Shown here in pieces: positions 18,473-28,065 of a stretch of 64,000 nucleotides of DNA. The notes under the pieces were generated by a model. The model was given only the letters and a program-made list of their open reading frames with translations. It searched no databases and had not been told where the DNA came from. Position numbers and translations under genes: made by a program. The stretch's first letter is position 1. Every line of letters starts with the position of its first letter. Source of the DNA: Atopobium massiliense (GTDB lineage Bacteria; Actinomycetota; Coriobacteriia; Coriobacteriales; Atopobiaceae); the NCBI GenBank assembly GCA_900343135.1, contig OPYK01000006.1, forward strand, positions 55,518 through 119,517. The letters run 5' to 3'.

Positions 18473-20413
18473 CTATTTGCTTGTAATGTTGTCCATTAAA
18501 CAGCGGTCGATAAAAGCGCCTGAAACACCAGGACGTGTGGTGCTGTATGCTGCTGCAATATTAGCTATTCGTGCAGCTTCAATGCACGTAAATCCTTCCA
18601 ATGTGGCGTGCGTAAATGCGCTGATAAATGCATCACAAGCACCGGTTCCGTCGAGCACCTCAACATGTAAGCCGGGAATTATCTGGCTTTGAACTTGCGC
18701 ATTGGTGGTGCTGTACACATAACAACCACGTTCACCTCGGGTGGTAATTATAGTATGGGCGCCATGCGCACAGAGCGCTTCAGCGCGCTTCTGCATCGTT
18801 TGTTCCTGCGGACAAATTGCCGCAAGTTCTTGTTCATTCGGTATGAGATAGTCAACACGTGCCAGTATGTGCGCAGGTAGCGATGTGCAGTCGACAGGTT
18901 TAAGCACAACGGGTATATGGTGTTTATGAGCAAGCTCACAGCTTTTCTCAACGGCGTCGAATGGAATTTCTGTTTGAATAAGACACGCATCTGCCTGCTC
19001 AAACAGCTTTTCTTGCGCGCTAATATATGCTGCGTTTACGCTGCTATTTGCGCCTGAAATAAGCGTGATAGAGCAATTGCCCAGCTTATCAACACTAATG
19101 TACGCTTGACCTGTTTCGGCATCGCGAACCCGCGTAATAGCGTCAGTTTCAATATTCCACTGATGAAGTTCCTTAAATATGGTATTTGCCTGAGCATCAT
19201 TGCCCACTGCTCCAATAATTGTTGCCTCACATCCAAGCTTTGCTACGCCAATTGCTTGATTTGTTGCTTTGCCGCCTGGCGCATGTGTGACGCTGCGTGC
19301 TGTTTGCGTGGTTTCTGAACCAGGAAGACTATCCACGCTTATTTGCGTATCGTAATTGATGCTTCCTATTACAAGTACACGTTTTTTTGGTTGTGTGCAA
19401 GGAGGCATTACGGTTGTCATCGACGTAAGTGTAAACGCGTAATTGTGCTGGTAGTGACATGTTCGCGTCTCGTTATACCTAGTGTTTGATGCCTCTTGAA
19501 AACAGTTACGCTCGGCAAAAAGTTCATTTACAACCATTGCTGCAAACTCATTATGCGGTACTGTGCACGCACTTACGGTATGGATTTGTTTGTAGTCGAT
19601 GGGATGGGCATATTCATTTTTAATACTTACTACACTTACCATGGATGGCACATGTACGTGCAATTTTTCAAGTCGTCCTATGATCTTGTAGGCAATGTTG
19701 TAATGCGTGCATACAAGCCCTGTAAAATCGCCTTGTACAATTGCATATTCCAAGGTTGCAAGGTCGTTTGGCGTATCAAAACAGACTAGCGTGTTTTTTT
19801 CTGACAATCCACAAAGACGCATAGCTGTTGTATAACCTGCAATAACCGCTTGGGTTCGACTTCCTTTTTGTGCGAGGCATGCTATGCGTGTATGTCCTTG
19901 TTCGATTAGCGTTTTGGTAAGAAATGCACCCATGCGCTGGTAGGGTAGACATAAGTTAAGAAATGGTGGGTTTGGTGTTGTAAGTCCAATAGTTACACAT
20001 GGAATACGCGCTTTTGCAAGGCGATTTGCAAGCGTGGGTTGGAGAGGTTCTATTGGCTGCCAAATTATTGCGGAAACATCTGCTTGAATAAGTGTTTCAA
20101 TATTTTTCTCTTCTTGCGAGTGGCTGTTGTCACTCAGGCGCACGAGCGCACAGCACCCGTGTTTTTGCAGCGCATCTACCATGCCAAACAGTAGGGTATC
20201 CATAGTAAGACGGTTGTTGAATACAATACCTACAACCCATTTTGAGGCAGATGAAACAGCATTTTTGTTGTACGCAACATAATGATAATCGCGAACGAGC
20301 GCTTTAATTTTGTCTTGCGTTGATTTGCTTATGCTTTGTGCTTTGCCGTTTATCACCTTTGATACGGTAGAAGGAGAAACACCAGCAAGCCGTGCTATGT
20401 CTTTGATGTTCAT
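18473..20413 (-). CDS. LacI-family regulator fused to a ribokinase-type (PfkB) sugar kinase
   Basis: A 646-residue fusion. Residues 1-55 are a LacI HTH with hinge (MNIKDIARLAGVSPSTVSKV), 60-330 a periplasmic-binding-like sensor domain, and about 340-646 a PfkB kinase (VLVIGSINYDTQI, GGKATNQAIGVAKLG, TTRGERGCYVYS and the catalytic DGTGACDAFISAF). The kinase should phosphorylate ribose or a related sugar, so one polypeptide can both sense and consume its inducer. It is divergent from a second ribokinase gene, nucleoside hydrolase and transporter, and two palindromes lie between. The ATG at 20413 follows AAAGGAG; the track upstream of it lacks a ribosome site. Both halves look intact. Sugar identity is inference. 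Confidence 0.92.
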   Translation of the reverse strand: MNIKDIARLAGVSPSTVSKVINGKAQSISKSTQDKIKALVRDYHYVAYNKNAVSSASKWVVGIVFNNRLTMDTLLFGMVDALQKHGCCALVRLSDNSHSQEEKNIETLIQADVSAIIWQPIEPLQPTLANRLAKARIPCVTIGLTTPNPPFLNLCLPYQRMGAFLTKTLIEQGHTRIACLAQKGSRTQAVIAGYTTAMRLCGLSEKNTLVCFDTPNDLATLEYAIVQGDFTGLVCTHYNIAYKIIGRLEKLHVHVPSMVSVVSIKNEYAHPIDYKQIHTVSACTVPHNEFAAMVVNELFAERNCFQEASNTRYNETRTCHYQHNYAFTLTSMTTVMPPCTQPKKRVLVIGSINYDTQISVDSLPGSETTQTARSVTHAPGGKATNQAIGVAKLGCEATIIGAVGNDAQANTIFKELHQWNIETDAITRVRDAETGQAYISVDKLGNCSITLISGANSSVNAAYISAQEKLFEQADACLIQTEIPFDAVEKSCELAHKHHIPVVLKPVDCTSLPAHILARVDYLIPNEQELAAICPQEQTMQKRAEALCAHGAHTIITTRGERGCYVYSTTNAQVQSQIIPGLHVEVLDGTGACDAFISAFTHATLEGFTCIEAARIANIAAAYSTTRPGVSGAFIDRCLMDNITSK

Positions 20414-20559
20414 GGTGGCTCCTTTATAGGCTGAGCTCATGCGATATAAACGTGGTACTCAAGGTACGCTTGCGCGTAATTGCCTTGTACATGTGCGTAC
20501 TTTTAAGTTTTTTACCTGCGCGCGGCAAGTAATAAAAACTATGTTGCCTAGTGTAGCAA

Positions 20560-20575
20560 GGAAAATATGTTTTCC
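20560..20575. promoter_or_regulatory. putative LacI-type operator 1
   Basis: GGAAAATATGTTTTCC is a 16-bp near-perfect palindrome (18 bp with flanking A and T). It abuts the extended -10 of the leftward LacI-kinase gene, so binding there would block that promoter (autoregulation, inferred). Confidence 0.55.
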
Positions 20576-20673
20576 TGGATGTGTAGCCGTTTGCGGTTAA
20601 AACAGTACCGTTTGCAGATGCTAACTAGCATTTTACCATGTACTTTGTATGCTACAGCTAAAGAAAACGAAAC

Positions 20674-20689
20674 GGAAAAATACATTTCC
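20674..20689. promoter_or_regulatory. putative LacI-type operator 2
   Basis: GGAAAAATACATTTCC has the same length and ends as operator 1. It lies 55 bases before the rightward ribokinase start, placed to control that operon. Confidence 0.5.
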
Positions 20690-20743
20690 TAAATTGAAAG
20701 TAGCTGCAAGGGTTGGTATGTTCGGCGCATACAGGGGGTTTAT

Positions 20744-21754
20744 ATGGGACACGTGGTTGTTCTCGGTAGTATTAACATGGACGTTTCAATTGAATGCGAT
20801 CGCATGCCGCATGAAGGTGAAACCATTAATGGTTCCCATTTATTGATGAGCCCCGGCGGAAAAGGCGCTAACCAGGCAGTTGCGGCCGCGCGTGCCGGCG
20901 CATGCGTGCAGATGATAGGTGCTGTTGGAAGCGATGCGTTTGGATCGGTGTTGTGCGAAAGCCTGGCGCAAGCGGGCGTTGCAACGCAGCTCATTGCTGT
21001 TACACCAGGTTCTAGCGGTGTTGCCGTGGTTCTGCGCAGCCATCAAAATAACCGCATTATCATTGAGCATGGCGCAAATTATGCGCTCGACGAAACGCGG
21101 GCTCTTCGTGATTTAAACGCAGCGCTCACGCCTCACGACGTGCTGCTTATTCAGTTTGAATGTTCAAAAAGCCTGGTTGAAGCTGCAATTACAACGGCTC
21201 ACGCCAAAGGATGCCGCGTTATTGTAAATCCTTCGCCTGCGCGCAGCATGTCGCGTGAGCTTATGGCTGCCTGCGATGTGCTGTGTCTTAACGAAACTGA
21301 GTGTGAACAGCTCTTTGGCATTACGCCAACAATTGACGAGAACGGCACCTGCCCTGAAGCTCGCGCGCTGCAAGAGGTTGCAAAATGCATTTGTGCCGTC
21401 GCGCAAGACTCTGCCTCGGAGAAAAACACGCCCAATAACGTGCCTTGTAGCTCATCATGCTCCCTTCTTGTTACGCTTGGCGCTGCAGGTAGCATGCGTG
21501 TTACGTCGCAAAATGTTATGTATCAGCCAAGTTTTGCCGTGCATGTGCAAGACACAACTGCTGCGGGCGACACGTTTGTGGGTTATTTGGCGGCTTGTCT
21601 AGCTGCGGATATGCCGTTTGAGCAGGCACAGTTGCGAGCGTCATATGCAGCTGCGCTTGCAACCACTAAGGTGGGCGCACAGCTTTCTATACCTACAAAA
21701 CAAGAGGTAGAAGCCTATTTTTCGACCAAAGGAGGTACGACGCAGAAGGAGTAG
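20744..21754 (+). CDS. rbsK: ribokinase (PfkB family)
   Basis: 336 residues. Typical ribokinase landmarks are VVVLGSINMDVSIECDRMPHEGET, SPGGKGANQAVAAAR, GAVGSDAFG, NPSPAR, LNETECEQL and the catalytic DTTAAGDTFVGYLA. It phosphorylates ribose at O5 with ATP. An insert of about 25 residues (SASEKNTPNNVPCSSSCS region) precedes the LVTLGAAGS strand. The ATG at 20744 follows GGGGG. It leads a probable operon with nucleoside hydrolase and an MFS transporter, so ribose freed from nucleosides is a sensible substrate. A second kinase domain sits in the divergent regulator. Confidence 0.92.
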   Translation: MGHVVVLGSINMDVSIECDRMPHEGETINGSHLLMSPGGKGANQAVAAARAGACVQMIGAVGSDAFGSVLCESLAQAGVATQLIAVTPGSSGVAVVLRSHQNNRIIIEHGANYALDETRALRDLNAALTPHDVLLIQFECSKSLVEAAITTAHAKGCRVIVNPSPARSMSRELMAACDVLCLNETECEQLFGITPTIDENGTCPEARALQEVAKCICAVAQDSASEKNTPNNVPCSSSCSLLVTLGAAGSMRVTSQNVMYQPSFAVHVQDTTAAGDTFVGYLAACLAADMPFEQAQLRASYAAALATTKVGAQLSIPTKQEVEAYFSTKGGTTQKE

Positions 21755-21873
21755 GAGCACCAACAAGTCCACGCAGACGCAATGTCAAGCGCGCACAAGC
21801 AGGCGCGCCGCGTGCTTAGAACCCATATCAACGCACAATGCCCGCGCGCGTTGTGCACCAAGGAGGTATTCGT

Positions 21874-22842
21874 ATGAAAATGATATTAGATCTCGATACT
21901 GGTATCGACGATACATTTGCTCTTATGTACGCCATTGCAAATCCTGATATCCAGCTGCTTGGCGTTACGGGCTCGTTTGGCAATGTTACCCGTGACCAGG
22001 GAATTCATAACGATCTTGCATTGTTGTCTATGGTTGGGCACCAGGAAATTCCTGTTTTTAAGGGCGAATGCCACCCGCTTTTCTCAGATAATTTTACGGT
22101 GAGCGAGGGCTGTGAAATCTTCCACGGCAAAAATGGTACGGGTGATGTTGAAATTCCAGCTAAGAGCGTTGGATCTGTTCAGCCGCAAAGTGCTATTGAT
22201 TTTATTATTCAAAACGTAAAAACATACGGTAAGGATGTTACCCTTGTGCCAACTGGCTCGCTTACAACGATGGCGCGCGTGATTCAGCAGGCGCCCGAGC
22301 TTATTAGCAAGATGCACATTGTGATGATGGGAGGCGCCGCTATTCAAGCAGGTAACAACGATAAATTTGCCGAATGCAATATTGCGCAAGACCCCGATGC
22401 TGCCGATGTGGTGCTGTCGAGTGGTGCGGACATTACGATGGTTGGGCTTGATGTAACCATGCAAACCTACACGACGCAGGCGTTTATCAACAAGGTGCGC
22501 GCGCTTGGCAACACACAAGCAACGTTTTTTGCTGATATGTGCGATTTTTACATTAAGGCGTCTAATCCTTACGTTCCGGCGTGCGCACAGGATACGTTTG
22601 TGCTGCACGACCCACTTGCGGTTGGCGTTGCGTTTAACCCCCAGTATGTGCGCTGCGTGGATGTTCCGCTGCGTGTTGATACTGAAGAGCCTGGTAGGGG
22701 GCGTATTGTTAGCGATCCGCTTGAGGTTATGGCAAAGAAAACGCCCGTGCACGTTGCTCTTGAGGTGCAAAACGAAACGTTCGTGAGTCATCTTGAGCAA
22801 ACGCTATATTCGTTCTTTAGCTCGTTTAGTGAAAAGGAGTAG
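21874..22842 (+). CDS. inosine-uridine-type nucleoside hydrolase
   Basis: 322 residues. The N-terminal LDLDTGIDDTFALMYA carries the DxDxxxDD calcium-binding motif; LVPTGSLTTMARV, MMGGAAIQAGN and AECNIAQDPDAADVV are also family landmarks, and HDPLAV supplies the active-site His and last metal Asp. The enzyme cleaves ribonucleosides to base and ribose, which the ribokinase can then phosphorylate. The ATG at 21874 follows AAGGAGG (21859-21865). The transporter gene starts 6 bases after its stop. Confidence 0.94.
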   Translation: MKMILDLDTGIDDTFALMYAIANPDIQLLGVTGSFGNVTRDQGIHNDLALLSMVGHQEIPVFKGECHPLFSDNFTVSEGCEIFHGKNGTGDVEIPAKSVGSVQPQSAIDFIIQNVKTYGKDVTLVPTGSLTTMARVIQQAPELISKMHIVMMGGAAIQAGNNDKFAECNIAQDPDAADVVLSSGADITMVGLDVTMQTYTTQAFINKVRALGNTQATFFADMCDFYIKASNPYVPACAQDTFVLHDPLAVGVAFNPQYVRCVDVPLRVDTEEPGRGRIVSDPLEVMAKKTPVHVALEVQNETFVSHLEQTLYSFFSSFSEKE

Positions 22843-22847
22843 CTATT

Positions 22848-24212
22848 ATGGCAACGGCAACACTACATACGCAACAAGTGAAAAAGTCGCTACCTGCACT
22901 GTTAGTAATTTTTGCATTTAGTATTGTAATGCTCCAAGCGTTTAATTTGGTGTACCAAAATATTGGAAACGCGCTTGCCATGCCCGAGAGCGCGGCGCTT
23001 CTTACGGCTATTCCTGGTATTGTTCTCGGCATCGTGTGCATGCTTTATAGCACGCTATGCGATTTTATTCCACTTCGAGGCATGTCTATTTTTGGTGTAT
23101 GCATTTTTGTGGTGGGTAGTCTTATCGGCTTTTTTGGCTCGTTCAATTTTTGGATTGTGCTTGCGGGTAGAATTATTCAAACTGCAGGCGGTCAGGTAGC
23201 CGGTTCGGTATTTTTGGTTACCACGGTTAAGTATCTGGACGATAAGGAAAAGCCTATCTACATTGGTATTTATGGTGCCGTTTACTACTTTGCAGCAGCG
23301 CTTGGCGCGGTAACTGGTGGTATTATCACCTCAATCGATTGGCGCTACTTGATTCTTATCCCTGTCGTGTCCGTTGTCTTTTTGCCTACACTTATCAAAA
23401 ATCTGCCTAACGAAACAAGTATAACTCAAAAAATCGATGTGTTTGGTATTAGTATCTTTGGATTGTTTGCAGCGTTACTCGTTATTTGGTTTTCATATCC
23501 TTTTGTTGAGATAATTGGTGCGGCGCTGCTGTTTCTTGTTGTATTTGGTTTTTACGTGGTACATGGCAAGCACCCCTTTATCGATGTTGCATTTCTTAAA
23601 AATGTTGGTTTTTTGCTCACCGTTCTTATAATCTTTGGCGTGTGCTTTTTTAATTATTCGCTCATGCCACTGTTTAACACGGTTTGCTCTGAAGTTCACA
23701 AGATTTCGATTATCGATATTTCTCTTGCGTGCGGCGTTATTTCGCTTGTTGCTGCAGTTGTAGGACTTATGTCGGGCAAGCTTATTGGTATGCTTGGGCG
23801 CGTGCCGTCTATTTACACCGCCATTGTTCTTATTGCAGTTGGTTTTATTGGATTTGCGTTGTTTATTAGTGCAGGTCTTGTGCTTCTTACGGCGAGCGCA
23901 TCGCTTATTATTGCTGGTGGGTCACTAGGGTAAACCGCATTGTACGACTGTGCAGCTGATACGCTTCCCACGGAAGAAAACGGCCGCGGTATGGGTATTT
24001 GCGACCTTATTCTCAATGTGTCCGGTTCCATTGGTGTTGCTATTTATGCTGGATTGCTTACTAATCCTTCTTTGAAAGACATGCACCTTGTGCCGGGTGT
24101 TGCTGCAGATTCTACTAGCTATGCAAACATTTGCTTGTTCTTTGCTGTGGTTGCTCTCATCACGCTTGCTTTGTTTGCGCTTTCGAAAAAGACCATTACG
24201 AAGCGCGCGTAA
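22848..24212 (+). pseudogene. MFS transporter (14-helix type) interrupted by an in-frame TAA
   Basis: The reading frame codes 361 residues of a major facilitator of the DHA2/TetL-like kind (RIIQTAGGQVAGSVFLV, DDKEKPIYIGIYGAVYYFAAALGAVTGG, WRYLILIPV), then hits TAA at 23931-23933. The same frame stays open for 92 more residues with the expected end (ADTLPTEENGRGMGICDLIL, two more helices, a Lys/Arg tail). Together they make a normal 454-residue transporter. The stop falls between helices 12 and 13. It may be a nonsense mutation, a sequencing error or, less likely, readthrough. The operon context suggests nucleoside or ribose uptake. The ATG at 22848 follows AAAAGGAG. Confidence 0.85.
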
Positions 24213-24293
24213 CAGCTATAGATGCGCTTTACGCTGCCGTTACCCTGTTGCTTTGGCGCGTGCATTGGTCTGCGTTGTAGCCTCGTTTAACCT

Positions 24294-24328
24294 GCGCTGC
24301 CTTGTTTGCCGCAAGGCAGCGCGTTTTT
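24294..24328 (+). terminator. rho-independent terminator after the nucleoside operon
   Basis: GCGCTGCCTTG (24294-24304) pairs with CAAGGCAGCGC (24312-24322), 7-base loop, then GTTTTT. Confidence 0.9.
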
Positions 24329-24900
24329 GTGGAGGGCATGCAGTTGGTGCGTCATTCGTTGACAAAAGTTTTTCTAATATCGATCAACCTTTTTTGTAGG
24401 TCAATTTTTAGCGCGGCTCGCGATTTTGTAAGCACTTTTATAACCTGGGGTTTTAGCGTTCGCTCCTGTTAGCGTTCGCACTCATGACAATGGCCGTGCA
24501 CCTGCGTGCGTCCCACCGGCCGTAGCTCATGGTGCAGAAAAACGCATTATCAGATGCGTAATATGCAATTTGACGTTTACTATTGCTCTGCCGCGTGGTG
24601 TTTGGTATCCTGTAACAACATGAACAGCGTATCCACTGCTGATACTATTGTTGCTGTTGATACTGCGTGTTCTCTACAAACACCTCATTCGAAGGCGATG
24701 TGCAGCCAACACGTATGGCCTCTCCATTATCGTTTTCATGGCGATGGTTTGCCTGCACATATGTATCATACTGTCAGGTGCGTTGTGTTTCCACGCCACT
24801 GATTACAAGTTGATTACAAGTTGCTTTTAACTTGGGAGCCATTGCCATTTCTCACTACGAAGTGTTTGTGCCCTTTGTTCGCAAGTATTTAGAGGATTAT
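24329..24900. other. intergenic region with repeat copy 1
   Basis: 572 bases without a convincing gene. It contains a ~132-base repeat (24369-24500) also found after the next gene. Short open frames at 24506-24830 have no ribosome site or family features. Confidence 0.5.
24369..24500 (+). repeat. direct repeat copy 1 (left of DUF5648 gene)
   Basis: From TTTTTCTAAT to GGCCGTGCA this stretch aligns with 27809-27938 in the same orientation. The last 60 bases are nearly identical, and contain AGCGTTCG twice. The first 70 are diverged. Confidence 0.85.
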
Positions 24901-27389
24901 ATGGTAATTCATCAAACTGTATATAAATCATTTGTTACATTGTTATCCCGCGCATCTGCACCTGCGTTTAAGGTTCGTTGCTGTATGTTTCGCTGTATTG
25001 TGAGTCTCGTGTTGTACTGCATGGTAGCGTCCGTAGGCACGGCGATTTGCAGTCCGTTGTGTGGCACATTGCGCAGCCCCATATGCAGCCCCTTATACAG
25101 TTTGTTGAGTTGTACTTTTTGTAATCCATCGAGCATTGCCTATGCCGGTGGTCTCTTAGATTTAGATGAGCCTAAATACCCGGCACCGTTTTATGGTGGA
25201 CTTCATGTGAATGAGCCGTTGCTAGAAGTTGGAAAATATGCGTCCTTAACAGTTACCGCTTATGATAATAACAACCATGAGGTATCGGCAACCACAACAA
25301 CCGCCGCGTCGCCATCTCAAACGGCAAATCCCAACGCAGTGAAATTTACTGGCACGCTTACGCTGAACATCCCTATGAGTGAAGTGCTTAAGGCAACAAA
25401 GGCTCAGATGGAAGCGCATAGCGATAAAAAAGCCAAGCTCGATTTTAACTATACGCTTTCCTTGCCCGAGCCAATAAGCTGGACAGAAAATCCAACTGTT
25501 ACTAACGATTCGAGTTTGGTTGATTCTGCCACACCAGCGATTTCTTCCTCTCATAAAAACACTATTACGCTTGCTGCTCATTTAAAACCAAATATATGGA
25601 GCGCTTTATACAGCTCAACAGATAATGGCAAACTCAGCCTTACTGCTCGTTTTACCTTTACAAAACAGGACCTTAAGCGCGTTAAAAATAACAGCATTAC
25701 AGGTACAGGTATTCTCGACCTGTATAAAGACAATAACGGAAATCCTACTCCTGACTTTGGTCAAACCTATATTACGCATGAGCTTGCTTTGCCATTACTG
25801 GGAGGGAGTGCTACTATCACCGAGCCTCTTGATACTACCAAAACTGACTTCCACCAGCTCATTTATAGTAACGCACTAACTAAAAACAGCCAAAATACAA
25901 AGATCACCACCAACAAACAATTTAGCTTTTCCGGTACGGTGGAAAAGGTTACCTACGAGGATTACAGCGCTCCTCTTGTAACTAAAGACGGTGTACAAAT
26001 AAACGCAAAAGTTGGCACTGCGCCAATTAAAGATTCTATAGCTAACGTTGAAAGCTGGCTCAAAACAAAAATTAACGACGTTTCACGTGTATATGTTGAA
26101 GGTCTGGATTTGTCTATTAAGCTTACGTTTAAGCTGCCCCGGGTATTTCCCTTTCAGAGAGCAAGTCGCCGTTGGAACATCCCTCAAAACATTATCCGCT
26201 TAAGCCTGGCGGCGTACGTAACGACGCAACATCACTGCTGGGCACGTTTGACGGCTTTGAGCTTAAGGACGTTAAGGAAGAAAACAATACCATTACAGCT
26301 ACGGCGTATTTAAAAGACTGGTATAAGGGCAATCAACTATTGAGGCCGTATGCCTATTCGTTTGACGAAATTAAGCAACGGATAAATAAGCTAGGCGACG
26401 ACCTGAAGATGCGCTTTATTCCTGTCTGGTTTAATTCCAACGCTGAAGCCGGTAAAACATATCAGCTTGAGGGTTCTGCTGAGGGAACGCTAACTGGTAG
26501 GATAAATTATGTATATCGGCAGCTTGGGGCAAACGACACCGATAAGCTTATACCGTTTAAGGTAGGCTTTAAAAAAGAAAAAATTACGCTCGATGCCGAA
26601 GCTCCTTACACTATCACCTTTACGCATATAAGCGGTACCCCAGGTCATGTCTTGCCTGAATATCTGAGTAAGCAGTATGCTTTAAAGCCTCTGCGCGTGT
26701 ACAAAGGTGATTCGGTAGCCATTAGCAATGCTAACCTTCGTACTACAGACGAAAGTGAGTTTGATCCTTGGCCAGAAGTTGTGGGTGATGGCACAAAAAA
26801 GACAGGTACCTGGGTTTTTGATACGTCTGCTGGCTGGAAGATTGATGGCAAAGGCCGCCCTGTTACAACGATTAATAATGTGAATAAAAATATAACATTG
26901 GTTGGAACCTGGAAGTTCATTTCGGTTGATGAGCCCTCGGGCGCAACTGATTATGACGGTCTTTATGAGCGTCGTGCAATGTACCGTCTGTATAACCCCT
27001 ACACGCACGAGCACCTGTTTACAACAGACTTATCTGAGAAAGACAACCTTGTTTTTCTTGGGTGGCGTTTTGAGAGTGTCGTTGGCTATGTGGGTATGCA
27101 TGGTGAAAAGGGCGGCGTGTACCGCTTGTATAATCCAACTACGGGCGAACACCATTACACGATGAAAGACGACGAGCTTGCCTTATGCACTGCGGCAGGT
27201 TGGGTAAATGAGGGTGTTAAGTTCTTTAGTGTTGAAGATAAAGACACGCAGGTTACGGGCATGGTAAGTATGTACAACCCGTACGAGAAAAAGTTCTACC
27301 ACCACTACACGTCTGACCCAGATGAAATTGCCAAAATGGTGAAAGATGGGTGGCGAAAAGAAGAAATCAAGTGGTACGCTGCTAAGTAA
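24901..27389 (+). pseudogene. secreted surface protein with C-terminal DUF5648-type lobes, frameshifted
   Basis: About 830 residues if whole. ATG 24901 follows AGAGGAT; a signal region (FRCIVSLVLYCMVASVG) leads to a long Thr/Lys-rich extracellular part without recognised fold. Near 26137-26143, in CTGCCCCGGG, the frame shifts by one base: adding one C would read L-P-P-G-I and join both halves. The second half ends in three Tyr/Trp-rich lobes (MYRLYNPYTHEHLFTTD, VYRLYNPTTGEHHYTM, MYNPYEKKFYHHYTSD), the DUF5648-type cassette also found in the gene at 34803-36078. No LPXTG or membrane anchor is visible. A pseudogene, sequencing error or slippage switch are all possible. Confidence 0.75.
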
Positions 27390-27404
27390 GTATCATTACT
27401 TGTA

Positions 27405-27490
27405 AACACAAACGGGCAGACGCTATGTTGTGGGCGAAGTGCGCTTGCGCGAAACTTCGCCACAACACAGCTCCCAGCTGCCCGTTTGTG
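27405..27490 (+). terminator. long two-part hairpin after the DUF5648 gene
   Basis: Outer arms ACACAAACGGGCAG (27405-27418) and CTGCCCGTTTGTGT (27477-27490) pair over 14 bp. Inner arms at 27425-27439 and 27453-27466 pair over about 14 bp with one bulge, with GCGC/GCGC at the tip. No T-run follows, so it may be a terminator of unusual type or a stable RNA structure. Confidence 0.5.
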
Positions 27491-27543
27491 TATCTCACTT
27501 ACGTTTCTTATCGCCAATACAAGAAGACTGAAGAGCAATTACT

Positions 27544-27577
27544 GTTGCCGCGGTGCAAAGCACTGCGGCAACGTTTT
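27544..27577 (+). terminator. terminator-like hairpin
   Basis: GTTGCCGCGGTGC (27544-27556) pairs with GCACTGCGGCAAC (27560-27572) around AAA with one mismatch, then GTTTT. Confidence 0.6.
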
Positions 27578-27630
27578 AGTGGAGACGCGTGCGGCTGGGC
27601 GAGCGGGTTTTACAAAAGTTTTGCGTTCAT

Positions 27631-27818
27631 ATTAGAAAATTACCCCACTTTGACACGCGTTTCGGAGTCGTCCAAGCGCGCTGCGCGCCGCCGCAAAAAC
27701 GGGTGATTTCCGTTTGCGCAGGTAGGAGCGTTGGGACATTTTTGACTTGTCCTCTAAATTGCCAAGTTTGGAAATTTTTGGGTTCAAAACGCGTGTCAAA
27801 GTGGGGTATTTTTCTAAT
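27631..27818. repeat. 188-bp element with 32-bp terminal inverted repeats
   Basis: The left arm (27631-27662, ATTAGAAAATTACCCCACTT...) and the right arm (27787-27818, ...AAGTGGGGTATTTTTCTAAT) are reverse complements over 32 bases with one mismatch. The 124 bases between hold smaller inverted repeats (GGACA...TGTCC; AAATTGCCAA...TTGGAAATTT) and no gene. It resembles a MITE or IS-end relic; an invertible segment is also possible. Confidence 0.75.
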
Positions 27819-27938
27819 GTCAATCAATTTTTTTGTAAGACATTTTTTAGTTCGGCTCGTGCCTTGGCAAGCACCTTTATAACCTGGGGTTTAGCGTTCG
27901 CTCCTGTTAGCGTTCGCACTCATGACAATGGCCGTGCA
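27809..27938 (+). repeat. direct repeat copy 2 (right of DUF5648 gene)
   Basis: Second copy of 24369-24500. It starts exactly in the right arm of the inverted-repeat element and runs through TATAACCTGGGG and two AGCGTTCG units to GGCCGTGCA. Confidence 0.85.
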
Positions 27939-28065
27939 GGTACAGAAATGGGCGCGCAGGTACAAATTGCACCTACACGCCCAAATTCAAGCAAAGCTGT
28001 GAGCTAACGTATGCTAGAGCTCTCTAAACCTCGCACACGCAGCACGCTCAGCACTGCCAGCACAC

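Larger units (their letters stand above)
20414..20743. other. divergent control region of the nucleoside/ribose regulon
   Basis: 330 bases without a gene. It holds an extended -10 for the leftward gene (TGCTACACT on the minus strand, 20550-20558) and two related palindromes at 20560-20575 and 20674-20689. Confidence 0.55.
27390..28065. other. intergenic region rich in hairpins and repeats
   Basis: 676 bases without a convincing gene. In order: an 86-base long hairpin (27405-27490), a terminator-like hairpin (27544-27577), a 188-base inverted-repeat element (27631-27818) and repeat copy 2 (27809-27938). Confidence 0.7.

Noticed and set aside
24506..24830. Possible small genes before the DUF5648 gene
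   Set aside because: No ribosome site, unusual composition and no similarity to anything known to me.
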